DNA of 64,000 nucleotides from Sinorhizobium medicae. Lineage in GTDB: Bacteria; Pseudomonadota; Alphaproteobacteria; Rhizobiales; Rhizobiaceae. Each line of letters opens with the position of its first letter. Position 1 is the stretch's first letter. A model generated the notes under the pieces. The model was not told the origin of the DNA. It saw only the letters and a program-made list of their open reading frames with translations, and ran no database searches. Position numbers and translations under genes: made by a program. Below are positions 49,359 to 58,221 of this stretch, piece by piece. The stretch spans positions 310,001 through 374,000 of the forward strand of contig NZ_VITA01000004.1 of assembly GCF_007827695.1 (NCBI RefSeq), in the 5' to 3' direction.

Positions 49359-49367
49359 AACTTCTGT
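49359..49367 (+). promoter_or_regulatory. AACTTCTGT element upstream of the aldehyde dehydrogenase gene
   Basis: AACTTCTGT, followed by AGAT, lies 26 bases before the dehydrogenase start. The same nine bases begin the long inverted repeat at 52754, upstream of the dehydratase gene. It may be a half-operator for the GntR-type regulator at 51785, though no inverted copy is present here. Confidence 0.35.
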
Positions 49368-49392
49368 AGATTTTTTTGAGGAAGGACGCGCC

Positions 49393-50847
49393 ATGAATTT
49401 GAAAGACCCGTCGCTGTTTCGCCAGGCCGCTCTTGTGGGCGAAACCTGGATCGAAGCCGATCCGAAAAACGCGATCGAGGTGAACAACCCTGCGACCGGT
49501 GAAATCATCGGCCATGTTCCGAAGCTCGGCGCCGCCGAGACGAAGGCCGCGATCGAGACTGCGGCACGGGTACAGAAGGAATGGGCCGCGAGGACCGCCA
49601 AGGAGCGTTCGGCGGTGCTGCGCCGTTGGTTCGAGCTGATGATCGAGAACAAGGACGATCTCGGCCGAATATTGACGAGCGAGCAGGGCAAGCCGCTTGC
49701 GGAGGCGACCGGAGAGATCGTTTACGGCGCCAGCTTCATCGAGTGGTTTGCGGAAGAAGCGCGTCGCATCTATGGCGATCTCGTTCCAGGCCATCAGAAA
49801 GACAAGCGCATTCTGGTGATGAAGCAGCCGATCGGCGTCGTTGCGGCGATCACGCCCTGGAACTTCCCGAACGCAATGATCACCCGCAAGGCCGGCCCCG
49901 CCTTTGCCGCCGGCTGCGCCATGGTCCTGAAACCGGCTGCACAGACGCCGTTCTCGGCCATTGCCATTGCCGTGCTCGCCGAGCGCGCGGGCATGCCGAA
50001 AGGGCTCTTCAGTGTCATCACCGGCTCGGCGCGGGAGATCGGCGCCGAGATGACGTCGAACCCGACCGTCCGCAAACTGACCTTTACCGGCTCTACCGAA
50101 GTCGGCGCGGAGCTGTATCGCCAGAGCGCCGCCACGATCAAGAAGCTTGGACTGGAACTCGGCGGCAACGCCCCCTTCATCGTCTTCGATGACGCCGATC
50201 TCGATGCGGCGGTAGAAGGCGCTCTCATCGCCAAGTTCCGCAACAACGGGCAGACCTGCGTCTGCGCAAATCGCATCTATGTGCAGGAGGGCGTCTACGA
50301 CGCCTTTTCCAGGAAGCTTGCCGCGGCCGTCGGCAAACTCACGACCGGCAACGGTATGGAAGACGGCGTCATCCTCGGTCCGCTGATAGACCAGCCGGCA
50401 CTTGCCAAGGTCGAGGAGCATGTGGCCGACGCGCTGGCGAAAGGCGCGCGCGTGATCGAGGGCGGCCGGCGCCATGCGCTCGGCGGTACCTTCTACGAGG
50501 CGACGGTCCTTGCGGACGTCACCCAGGAGATGGCGGTCGCACGCGAGGAAACCTTCGGTCCGGTGGCGCCGCTCTTTCGTTTCAGGGACGAGTCGGACGT
50601 CATCCAACAGGCCAACGACACGGAATTCGGTCTTGCCTCCTATTTCTACGCCAAGGATCTCGCCCGCGTCTTCCGGGTCGCGGAAGCGCTGGAATACGGC
50701 ATGGTCGGCGTCAATACCGGTCTTATCTCGACTGCGGAAGCACCCTTTGGCGGCGTCAAACTCTCGGGGCTTGGCCGCGAGGGCTCGCGTTACGGCCTCG
50801 AGGAGTTCACCGAGATCAAATATGTCTGCCTCGGCGGTATCGCCTGA
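49393..50847 (+). CDS. gabD: NAD(P)-dependent succinate-semialdehyde-type aldehyde dehydrogenase
   Basis: 484 residues of the GabD-like class: general base E255 in LELGGNAPF, nucleophile C289 in NNGQTCVCANR, and cofactor loop FTGSTEVG. GabD oxidises succinate semialdehyde, but relatives act on glutarate semialdehyde, 2-oxoglutarate semialdehyde or lactaldehyde. Its position beside a 2-oxo-acid aldolase and a sugar-acid dehydratase makes an aldehyde released by that aldolase a reasonable alternative substrate. The gene symbol is by similarity. A clear terminator follows. Confidence 0.85.
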   Translation: MNLKDPSLFRQAALVGETWIEADPKNAIEVNNPATGEIIGHVPKLGAAETKAAIETAARVQKEWAARTAKERSAVLRRWFELMIENKDDLGRILTSEQGKPLAEATGEIVYGASFIEWFAEEARRIYGDLVPGHQKDKRILVMKQPIGVVAAITPWNFPNAMITRKAGPAFAAGCAMVLKPAAQTPFSAIAIAVLAERAGMPKGLFSVITGSAREIGAEMTSNPTVRKLTFTGSTEVGAELYRQSAATIKKLGLELGGNAPFIVFDDADLDAAVEGALIAKFRNNGQTCVCANRIYVQEGVYDAFSRKLAAAVGKLTTGNGMEDGVILGPLIDQPALAKVEEHVADALAKGARVIEGGRRHALGGTFYEATVLADVTQEMAVAREETFGPVAPLFRFRDESDVIQQANDTEFGLASYFYAKDLARVFRVAEALEYGMVGVNTGLISTAEAPFGGVKLSGLGREGSRYGLEEFTEIKYVCLGGIA

Positions 50848-50869
50848 GGTTGCCTGCCCATCAAAGCCA

Positions 50870-50904
50870 AGCCGGCCGGAAAGTTCTGGCCGGCTTTTTC
50901 TTTT
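50870..50904 (+). terminator. Rho-independent terminator after the aldehyde dehydrogenase gene
   Basis: AGCCGGCC (50870-50877) and GGCCGGCT (50888-50895), 10-base loop, then TTTTCTTTT. It makes the following aldolase gene likely to have its own promoter. Confidence 0.88.
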
Positions 50905-50983
50905 GTCGGTAAGAGGTTACGAACTCACGTTTTTGCCGGCGGATTACGGCAGACGGACTCGGACGCGAAGAGGAGAGCAATCG

Positions 50984-51784
50984 ATGCCCGCCCCGAAAAA
51001 TACCTTCAAAGCGGCGCTCCGCGAAAACCGCTTCCAACTCGGTCTCTGGGTGGCGCTCGCCAGTCCCTATGCTGCCGAAGTGGTGGCCGGCAGTGGATAT
51101 GACTGGCTGCTGATCGATGGCGAGCATGCGCCGAACGACCTTCCGATGCTGGCGGCGCAGTATCGCGCCATTGCGGGCGGGGGCAGCCATCCGATCGTGC
51201 GCCTGCCGGTCGGCGACGCGGTCATGATCAAGCAGATCCTCGATGCCGGCGTTCAGACCGTGCTGATCCCGATGGTCGACGATGTCGAGCAGGCGCGCCA
51301 GCTCGTGCGCGCTGTCCGCTATCCGCCTCACGGCATTCGAGGCGTCGGTGCCGCACTGGGGCGGGCCACGAATTTCAGCCGGATCGGCGACTATCTTGAG
51401 AACGCCAATGACGAGATCTGCCTGCTTCTGCAGATAGAGAGCCGGGCAGGGCTCGAGGCGATCGACGCCATTGCCGCGCTTGACGGCGTCGACGGCCTGT
51501 TCGTCGGCCCGGCAGATCTTGCCGCTGATATGGGTTATCTCGGCAACCCCGGCCATCCGGAGGTGCGAACCGCGATCATCGACGCTTTTGAGCGCATTCG
51601 GCAGGCGGGCAAGGCGCGCGGCATCATGACCCTCGATCCGGCCCAGGCGCGCGATTATCGCGACCTCGGTGCCGATTTCATGGCCATCGGCACCGACGTG
51701 ACGCTGCTCGTCAGCGCCTCGGAGCGGCTGCGCCTGGAGTTCCTTGGAGAAGCTGGACCGGCCCGGCGCGAAGCCGGCTACTGA
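50984..51784 (+). CDS. HpcH/HpaI-type 2-oxo-acid aldolase
   Basis: Class II aldolase of 266 residues that reversibly cleaves 4-hydroxy-2-oxo acids into pyruvate and an aldehyde. Motifs: YDWLLIDGEHAPND (general acid/base region), QIESRAGLEAID with the metal-binding glutamate, and LFVGPADLAADMG with the metal-binding aspartate. ATG 50984 follows AGGAGAG. The neighbouring dehydratase would supply a 2-keto-3-deoxy acid and the aldehyde dehydrogenase would clear the aldehyde. Its stop and that of the regulator share TGATCA back to back. Confidence 0.88.
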   Translation: MPAPKNTFKAALRENRFQLGLWVALASPYAAEVVAGSGYDWLLIDGEHAPNDLPMLAAQYRAIAGGGSHPIVRLPVGDAVMIKQILDAGVQTVLIPMVDDVEQARQLVRAVRYPPHGIRGVGAALGRATNFSRIGDYLENANDEICLLLQIESRAGLEAIDAIAALDGVDGLFVGPADLAADMGYLGNPGHPEVRTAIIDAFERIRQAGKARGIMTLDPAQARDYRDLGADFMAIGTDVTLLVSASERLRLEFLGEAGPARREAGY

Positions 51785-52663
51785 TCACGGGATCGATTGC
51801 AGCAGTGTCTCCCGCGCCGACTTCAGATGCCGCCGGCAGGCCTGCTCGGCCGACATGGGATCCCGCGACTGCAGCGCAGCGATATAGTCGAGATGCTCTT
51901 CGAGCGCACGGGCGTTGCGCTCGCGCGCATTCGCCTTGTTCCACTGGTAATGATAGTGGAAGACGATGGCGATGACATCGTAGAAGTCGATGATGAAGCG
52001 GTTGCTCGACGACTTGTGCACCAGCAGGTGGAGGCGTTCGTCGAGTTCGGAAAATTCCCCGTAACGCTCGTCGATGGCGGCGAGGATCTCGCGGTGCACC
52101 GCCTCGATCGTCCTCAGTTCCTCCCAGGCCGGATCCTCTTCGGGAAGGGAGACGAATCGGGCGGCCGAACGCAGCTCGAACATCTCCCTCACTTCCGTCA
52201 GTTCGAGCGCGAACTCGCGCGTGAACCCTTTCAGGACCCAATGACTGTTCGGCCGCTTCTCGATCAGGCCGAACCGGCTGAAGCGGATCAGGAATTCGCG
52301 AACGCTGGTGGTCCCCGTGCCGATCTCGCGCGCAAGCTCCAGTTCGTTGATCTGCATGCCGGGCTCGGCGCCGCCCGCAAGAATCCGGCGCATAAAGCTG
52401 CGCTCGATCCTCTCGGCGAGTGAATCGGTCTCCTCGCTCGGAAAATAGTCCGAGGGCTCAGGGTTTCGGAGCACTGTCTTGCTGCGCTTGTCCCAGGCAA
52501 TCAGGCTCAGTTCCTCGCAGCGCGTCAGTATGGCGCGAACGGTCGTACGGCTGACGCCGAGCGCCTGGCCCAGCTCCGGTTCGGAAGGAAGAGTGGCGGT
52601 CTCTGCGAACAGCTCGAGGCAGCGGTTGAAAGCATCCTTGAATACGGTGTTCTGCTTCGCCAT
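51785..52663 (-). CDS. GntR-family regulator with two winged-helix domains
   Basis: 292 residues. An N-terminal GntR-like winged helix (about residues 20-65: LPSEPELGQALGVSRTTVRAI) is followed by a second HTH (about residues 85-145: INELELAREIGTGTTSVREF) and then a FadR/FCD-type helical ligand domain (from about residue 150, with HREILAAIDERYGEFSELDERLH). A single HTH is normal for this family, so the tandem arrangement is unusual. It is divergent from the dehydratase gene, with a 32-base palindrome between them as likely operator. The inducer is probably a sugar acid. Confidence 0.83.
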   Translation of the reverse strand: MAKQNTVFKDAFNRCLELFAETATLPSEPELGQALGVSRTTVRAILTRCEELSLIAWDKRSKTVLRNPEPSDYFPSEETDSLAERIERSFMRRILAGGAEPGMQINELELAREIGTGTTSVREFLIRFSRFGLIEKRPNSHWVLKGFTREFALELTEVREMFELRSAARFVSLPEEDPAWEELRTIEAVHREILAAIDERYGEFSELDERLHLLVHKSSSNRFIIDFYDVIAIVFHYHYQWNKANARERNARALEEHLDYIAALQSRDPMSAEQACRRHLKSARETLLQSIP

Positions 52664-52754
52664 GGCTGGGTCTGTCCCGTTTCGGGTTGGTCGTGAAGGC
52701 AGTCGAAGCTTTCGTTCGGCAACGACCCGCCAGAGCCATAATAGCCATTGACGA

Positions 52755-52786
52755 ACTTCTGTCTATTGTAGATAAAAGACAGAAGT
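52755..52786. promoter_or_regulatory. Candidate operator: ACTTCTGTCT-N12-AGACAGAAGT
   Basis: Perfect 10-base arms around an AT-rich centre (ATTGTAGATAAA) in the divergent gap between the GntR-type regulator and the dehydratase gene, ending 42 bases before the dehydratase start. Its centre holds a smaller palindrome, TCTA-TTG-TAGA. The size suits a dimer whose subunits have two DNA-binding domains each. No terminator context and no T-run on either side. Confidence 0.6.
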
Positions 52787-52828
52787 GATGCCCGCCCAGA
52801 TTGGGGAAACGTTCGGGAGGAGTTTGAT

Positions 52829-54334
52829 TTGCCCGCACCGTCATCGATTCTTCTTTCAACTGACGACAACGTCGTCGTCGCCACCGCGGCGATCGCGCCG
52901 GGTGACAGGCTGGTCGGCGAAGTATCCGCAGTCGCGCGGATAGAGCCGGGCCACAAGGCCGCGGTCCGCGCGATCGAGGCAGGCGAGGCCGTGGTAAAAT
53001 ATGGTCAGGCAATCGGCCGTGCCACCTCGCCCATTGCCCCTGGCGAACACGTCCATTCGCATAACCTCGCCTTCGATCAGGGTCGGCTGGCCATTGGCGC
53101 TCCCGTTCCGCCGGAGGCTGCGAGCGAGGCCGACAGGACGCGCACATTCCTCGGCTACCGCCGGGCGGACGGGCGTGCGGCTACGCGCAACTATATCGGC
53201 ATCGTCGCCAGCGTGAACTGTTCCACCACGGTCTGTCGCGCAATCGCCGATGAGGCGAACCGGCGCGTCCTGCCCAAGTATGAAGGCATCGACGGCTTCG
53301 TTCCGATCGTCCATGACCAGGGATGCGGCATGTCGTCCACCGGCGACGGAATGAAGAACCTGCACAGGACGCTCGCCGGCTATGCGCGCCACGCGAATTT
53401 CGGCGGCGTGCTGATGGTGGGGCTCGGTTGCGAGGTCAATCAGCTGACGCTCTACGGCCAGAGCGGAGCGGGGGCCGAGAAACGGCATTTCAACATTCAG
53501 GAGGCTGGCGGTTCGCGCCGCTCGGTGGAACGCGCCCTCGGCATTCTCGAGGAGATCGCGAAGGAGGTAGCGACAGCCCGGCGTGTGCCGATCCCGGTCA
53601 GCGAAATCATCGTCGGCCTGCAATGCGGTGGTTCGGACGGTCTGTCGGGCATCACCGCCAACCCGGCGCTCGGTGCGGCGGTCGATATACTTGCCGGCGC
53701 CGGCGGCACCGCCATCCTCTCCGAAACCTCCGAGATCTACGGGGCCGAGCATCTGCTGCGCAGCCGCGCGGTCAACGAGGCGGTCGCGGTCAAGCTGGAC
53801 GGGCTGATCGCTTGGTGGGAAGATTATGTGGCGATGCATGGCGCATCGCTCGACAATAATCCTTCGCCGGGTAACAAGAGGGGCGGTTTGACGACGATCC
53901 TCGAAAAATCGCTGGGTGCCGTCGCCAAGGGCGGCCGATCGCCTTTGACGGCCGTTTATAATTACGCGGAACGCGTGACGGAGCCCGGCCTGGTTTTCAT
54001 GGACACGCCCGGCTACGATCCGGTCTCGGCAACCGGCCAGGTCGCCGGCGGCGCCAACGTCATCGCGTTCACGACCGGACGCGGCAGCTGTTTCGGGTGT
54101 CGGCCGGCGCCATCGATCAAGCTCACCAGCAACACGGCGCTTTATCAGGCGATGGAAGAGGACATGGACATTGACTGCGGCATCATCGCATCGGGAGAAG
54201 CCACGATTGCAGGCATGGGCCGGGGGATCTTCGATCTGATCATAGAGACCGCCTCGGGCCGCAAGACCAAGAGCGAGCTTTTCGGCTACGGCGACAACGA
54301 GTTCGTGCCATGGCACCTGGGGGCAACGCTTTAG
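52829..54334 (+). CDS. UxaA/GarD-type sugar-acid dehydratase
   Basis: 501 residues with an N-terminal SAF domain (about residues 1-85) and the C-terminal galactarate/altronate dehydratase domain (VHDQGCGMS, GLQCGGSDGLSGITANP, GRGSCFGCRPAPSIKLTSN). Family members convert altronate, galactarate or, in some species, L-fuconate to 2-keto-3-deoxy acids. TTG 52829 is used because GGGAGG lies eight bases before it and no ATG fits. The true substrate is not readable from sequence. Confidence 0.87.
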   Translation: MPAPSSILLSTDDNVVVATAAIAPGDRLVGEVSAVARIEPGHKAAVRAIEAGEAVVKYGQAIGRATSPIAPGEHVHSHNLAFDQGRLAIGAPVPPEAASEADRTRTFLGYRRADGRAATRNYIGIVASVNCSTTVCRAIADEANRRVLPKYEGIDGFVPIVHDQGCGMSSTGDGMKNLHRTLAGYARHANFGGVLMVGLGCEVNQLTLYGQSGAGAEKRHFNIQEAGGSRRSVERALGILEEIAKEVATARRVPIPVSEIIVGLQCGGSDGLSGITANPALGAAVDILAGAGGTAILSETSEIYGAEHLLRSRAVNEAVAVKLDGLIAWWEDYVAMHGASLDNNPSPGNKRGGLTTILEKSLGAVAKGGRSPLTAVYNYAERVTEPGLVFMDTPGYDPVSATGQVAGGANVIAFTTGRGSCFGCRPAPSIKLTSNTALYQAMEEDMDIDCGIIASGEATIAGMGRGIFDLIIETASGRKTKSELFGYGDNEFVPWHLGATL

Positions 54335-54398
54335 GCGGGGAGATGCGGGGCAGCACCAGGCGTATTAAGGGCGCAATCCTTGGAGGAGGAGGCAAGGG

Positions 54399-55418
54399 AT
54401 GCAGACGAGAAGGATCGGACGGACCGCGCTTGCGGTGACCGAATACAGTTTCGGCACCGCCGGACTGGGAGGTCTCTACCGCGAATGCACCCGTGAAGCG
54501 GCAATGGCGACGCTCGACGCCGCCTGGGAAGCAGGGATCCGCTATTTCGACACCGCGCCGTTCTACGGGCTCGGCCTTGCCGAGCGGCGCGTCGGCGATT
54601 TCCTGCGCGACAAGCCGCGTAACAGCTTCGTGCTGTCGACGAAGGTCGGCCGCCTGCTTCATCCGGTGCCGGAGGACAAGGTTCCGGATTACACCTACGT
54701 CAAGCCGTTGAATTTCGACATCACCTATGACTACGGCTACGACGCAATCATGCGCTCGGTCGAAGTGAGCTATGCCCGCCTCGGCCTCAACCGCATCGAC
54801 ATCCTCTATGTCCATGACATCGGCGGCTACACGCACGGAGCGGCGAAAAACAACGTTTATCTGGAGCAGCTGCTGGATTCCGGTCTGAAGGCGCTCGAAG
54901 AGCTGAAATCCAGCGGAGTCATCTCGGCCTACGGTCTCGGCGTAAACGAGGTGCCGGTCTGCCTCGATGTCATGCGTCAAGCTGAAATCGACTGCATCCT
55001 GCTTGCCGGTCGCTACACGCTCCTCGACCGCTCCGCGGTCGCCGATCTGCTGCCGCTCTGCGCGAAGAAGGGAACCTCGCTGGTCGTGGGCGGTGTCTTC
55101 AACTCCGGCATTCTCGCAACCGGTCCGGTCGAGGGAGCACATTTCGATTACATGCCGGCGACGGAGGAGGTGCGCGCCAAGGTCGCGGCGATGGAGCGCA
55201 TCGCCGAGAAGCGCGGCACGCCGCTCGCCGCGCAGGCCATGCAGTTTCCGCTGGCCCGGCCGGAAGTCGCCTCCGTCCTGCTCGGAACCGCAAAACCGGC
55301 CAGCCTCAAACGAAACATGGAGCTGCTGCGCTTCGAAATCGCGCCCGACGATTACGCCGCCTTCGAGCCTCACACGCTTGTTGCGCCCGAACTCGGGCCG
55401 GAGGCGGTAAGGGCCTGA
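54399..55418 (+). CDS. Aldo/keto reductase-type aldose (L-fucose/D-threo-aldose) 1-dehydrogenase
   Basis: 339 residues; catalytic tetrad in place: D51 and Y56 in RYFDTAPFYG, K82 in VLSTKVG, H139 in DILYVHDIGG. It belongs by sequence style to the AKR group containing L-fucose/D-threo-aldose dehydrogenases and pyridoxal dehydrogenase, starting RRIGRTALAVTEYSFGTAGLGGLY. It would oxidise C1 of an aldose to the lactone. GGAGGAGG precedes ATG 54399. A lactonase gene is not seen nearby. Confidence 0.82.
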   Translation: MQTRRIGRTALAVTEYSFGTAGLGGLYRECTREAAMATLDAAWEAGIRYFDTAPFYGLGLAERRVGDFLRDKPRNSFVLSTKVGRLLHPVPEDKVPDYTYVKPLNFDITYDYGYDAIMRSVEVSYARLGLNRIDILYVHDIGGYTHGAAKNNVYLEQLLDSGLKALEELKSSGVISAYGLGVNEVPVCLDVMRQAEIDCILLAGRYTLLDRSAVADLLPLCAKKGTSLVVGGVFNSGILATGPVEGAHFDYMPATEEVRAKVAAMERIAEKRGTPLAAQAMQFPLARPEVASVLLGTAKPASLKRNMELLRFEIAPDDYAAFEPHTLVAPELGPEAVRA

Positions 55419-55460
55419 TCCCCGACGCCTTCGTGGAGAGACGTTCATTTCATAAGCACC

Positions 55461-55483
55461 GGACCGCATGCACCTGGCGGTCC
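55461..55483. repeat. Hairpin before the ABC operon
   Basis: GGACCGC (55461-55467) and GCGGTCC (55477-55483), 9-base spacer, in the gap between the aldose dehydrogenase gene and the binding-protein gene. It may be an operator or an mRNA hairpin. No T-run follows, so not a standard terminator. Confidence 0.4.
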
Positions 55484-55527
55484 GTCTCGATAAACGGAAC
55501 GAGGTGTGATTTAAGAGGAGAACCCTG

Positions 55528-56517
55528 ATGAGCATAGCCAAGCGCATTCTTTCCCGCCGGGCCTTCAATGCCCTGGCCGGCGCCGCATTCGTTGCAGCAA
55601 TGATGCCTGCGACCTCTTTCGCGCAGGACGTCACGATTCCGATCATCGTCAAGGACACCACGTCCTTCTATTGGCAGATCGTCCTTGCGGGCGCGCGCGC
55701 CGCCGGCAAGGACCTCGGCGTCAATGTGCCGGAACTCGGAGCCCAGTCGGAAGCGGACATCAACGGCCAGATCACCATCCTCGAAAACGCCGTCGCGAGT
55801 GCCCCGGCAGCAGTTGTGATCGCTCCGACGGAGTTCAAGGCACTCGGCAAGCCTGTCGACGAGGCCGCCAAATCGGTTCCGGTGATCGGCATCGATTCAG
55901 GCGCCGATTCCAAGGCGTTCACCTCGTTCCTGACGACCGACAATGTCCAAGGCGGGCGCATCGCCGCCGACGGCCTCGCGGCTGCAATCAAGGAGGCGAC
56001 CGGAAAGGAAGAGGGTGAAATCGCGATCATCACCAGCCTGCCGGGCGTCGGCTCGCTCGATCAGCGCCGCGAAGGTTTTCTCGATCAGATCAAGACGAAA
56101 TATCCCGGTCTGAAAGTCGTCGCCGACAAATATGCCGACGGTCAGGCAACGACCGGTCTCAATATCATGACCGACCTGATCACAGCCAACCCCAACCTCG
56201 TCGGCGTTTTCGCATCCAATCTGATCATGGCGCAGGGCGTCGGCCAGGCGATCGCCGAGAACAAGCTCGGCGACGAGATCAAGGTGATAGGTTTCGACAG
56301 CGACGAAAAGACGGTGGGTTTCCTCAAGGAGGGCGTGCTGGCCGGCCTCGTCGTCCAGGATCCCTATCGCATGGGCTATGACGGCGTGAAGACGGCCTTG
56401 GCAGTCTCCAAGGGCGAGAAGGTCGAAGCCAATGTCGACACCGGCGCGAACCTGGTCACCAAGGCCAATATGAGCGAGCCGAAGATCGACGCGCTCTTGA
56501 ACCCGAAGGTCAACTGA
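55528..56517 (+). CDS. Periplasmic sugar-binding protein of a CUT2 ABC transporter
   Basis: 329 residues, ribose/galactose-binding-protein class. The signal peptide (MSIAKRILSRRAFNALAGAA, cleavage near ...TSFAQ) contains an S-R-R-A-F twin-arginine-like motif; Tat export is possible but the rest of the hydrophobic core also suits Sec. Body has VIGIDSGADSKAF and VGVFASNLIMAQGVGQA. AAGAGGAGAA precedes ATG 55528. It begins the transporter genes with ATPase and permease following. Confidence 0.9.
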   Translation: MSIAKRILSRRAFNALAGAAFVAAMMPATSFAQDVTIPIIVKDTTSFYWQIVLAGARAAGKDLGVNVPELGAQSEADINGQITILENAVASAPAAVVIAPTEFKALGKPVDEAAKSVPVIGIDSGADSKAFTSFLTTDNVQGGRIAADGLAAAIKEATGKEEGEIAIITSLPGVGSLDQRREGFLDQIKTKYPGLKVVADKYADGQATTGLNIMTDLITANPNLVGVFASNLIMAQGVGQAIAENKLGDEIKVIGFDSDEKTVGFLKEGVLAGLVVQDPYRMGYDGVKTALAVSKGEKVEANVDTGANLVTKANMSEPKIDALLNPKVN

Positions 56518-56530
56518 CGAAAAGGAAATG

Positions 56531-56562
56531 CGCGGCGCTGTACGGCAGAGTCGCGCTTTCTT
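56531..56562 (+). terminator. Weak hairpin between the binding-protein and ATPase genes
   Basis: GCGCG (56531-56535) and CGCGC (56553-56557), then TTTCTT. A second short stem, CGGCC/GGCCG, follows at 56586-56600. Such leaky structures often reduce expression of the ATPase and permease relative to the binding protein. Confidence 0.3.
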
Positions 56563-56631
56563 CCGCAATTCAAGAAACTCCGCAACGGCCGGGAGGGCCG
56601 GCCGCTGTGATCCGGAGTGGAGGAGACTGCG

Positions 56632-58185
56632 ATGATAGGGCTTCAAGAGGTCAGCCATCGCCATGACGATCAGGTGAGGGCGGCAGGCAGCCATCCCGTT
56701 CCGAAGGGTGAGCCCATTCTGGAGCTGCGCGGCCTGCAGAAAAACTACGGTGCGGTAGAGGCGCTGAAACCCGCGAACATGACCTTCCTCTCGGGCGAGG
56801 TACACGCGATCGTCGGCGAGAATGGAGCCGGCAAATCGACGCTCATCAAGCTCCTGACCGGGGTCATTGCCCGCAGTGCCGGAGAGGTCCGCTGGTGCGG
56901 TGAAACGGTCGAGCTCGCCACGCCCAACGAGGCGATCGCGCGCGGCATCAACGCGGTTCATCAGGAGGTGGTTCTATGCCCCCATTTGAGCGTTGCGGCG
57001 AACATGTTCCTGGGCGACGAGATGAGCCGGCGCGGGGTGATGCGCAAGCGTGCGATGACCGATGCGGCCCAGGGCGTGCTCGACGACCTCGGTTTCAATC
57101 TTCCGGCAAATGCCGAACTAGGCAGCCTGACGATCGGCCAGCAGCAGCTGGTCGCAACCGCGCGGGCGGCGATGCGCGGCACGCAGTTTCTCATCTTCGA
57201 CGAGCCAACCGCCTATCTCACACGACAGGAGTCCGCCCAGCTGTTCCGCCTCATTCGCCGGCTGCAGAGCGAAGGCGTGACGATCGTTTATATCAGCCAC
57301 CGGTTGGAAGAAGTGTTCGAGCTCGCCGACCGGGTTTCGGTGCTGCGCGACGGCACGCATGTCGGCACGCGCGCAATTTCCGAGACGAACGAAACCGAAC
57401 TGATCGCCCTGATGATCAACCGTTCGATCGAGCAGATCTATCACAAGGAGCATTTCGAACGGGGCGAAACGATCGTCGAGACGCGCGGCCTGTCCGGCCC
57501 CGGTTTTCGCGAGATATCGCTTTCGGTCAGGGCCGGTGAAATCGTCGGTCTCTACGGTCTGATCGGCGCCGGCCGGAGCGAATTCGCACTCGGCCTTTAC
57601 GGGCGCAATCCGGTGAGTGGCGGAGAGATATTCTGGCAGGGCCGCAAGACCGCCATAGCCAACGAGCGGGATGCGATGGAACTCGGGATCGCGCTGGCGC
57701 CGGAGAGCCGGCGCGACCAGGGCTTGTGCCTCAACCTGCCGATCGGCCTCAACATCAACTTGCCCGTTTTCAAGAGGCTGACACGCGGCTTGACGATTAA
57801 CCGCGCCGAGGAGGCCTCCAATGCCGACCGTCAGATCAGAGACCTAAATATCAAGACGCCGTCGCGGCGCGTGCTCGCCTCCGCCATGTCCGGAGGCAAC
57901 CAGCAGAAGATCGTGATCGGCAGATGGCTGAGCCATGGCGCAAAGCTCTTCATCTTCGATGAGCCGACCGTCGGTGTCGACGTCGGCACCAAGGCGGAAA
58001 TCTACCGGCTCTTTGCGCGGCTTCTGGAGAATGGTGCGGGGATCATCCTGATCTCCTCCTATCTGCCGGAGGTCTATGAGCTTGCCGACCGTCTGCACGT
58101 GTTCAGGCAGGGGCGGCTTGTGGCGAGCCACGATTACCGTGGCGCTAGCCATGAGGAAGTACTCGCGCAGGCGATCAATGCCTGA
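56632..58185 (+). CDS. CUT2 sugar ABC transporter ATPase (two ABC domains)
   Basis: 517 residues with fused ABC domains. First: Walker A GENGAGKSTLI, signature region LTIGQQQLVATARA, Walker B QFLIFDEPTAYL. Second: degenerate Walker A GLIGAGRSEFA, signature SGGNQQKIVI, Walker B KLFIFDEPTVGV. This pattern is the norm for RbsA/MglA-type proteins. ATG 56632 follows GGAGGAG; the GTG at 56617 overlaps it. Confidence 0.94.
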   Translation: MIGLQEVSHRHDDQVRAAGSHPVPKGEPILELRGLQKNYGAVEALKPANMTFLSGEVHAIVGENGAGKSTLIKLLTGVIARSAGEVRWCGETVELATPNEAIARGINAVHQEVVLCPHLSVAANMFLGDEMSRRGVMRKRAMTDAAQGVLDDLGFNLPANAELGSLTIGQQQLVATARAAMRGTQFLIFDEPTAYLTRQESAQLFRLIRRLQSEGVTIVYISHRLEEVFELADRVSVLRDGTHVGTRAISETNETELIALMINRSIEQIYHKEHFERGETIVETRGLSGPGFREISLSVRAGEIVGLYGLIGAGRSEFALGLYGRNPVSGGEIFWQGRKTAIANERDAMELGIALAPESRRDQGLCLNLPIGLNINLPVFKRLTRGLTINRAEEASNADRQIRDLNIKTPSRRVLASAMSGGNQQKIVIGRWLSHGAKLFIFDEPTVGVDVGTKAEIYRLFARLLENGAGIILISSYLPEVYELADRLHVFRQGRLVASHDYRGASHEEVLAQAINA

Positions 58186-58221
58186 TCGGCCCGAGGAAAA
58201 CCACAGCAGGGGAGGAAAACT

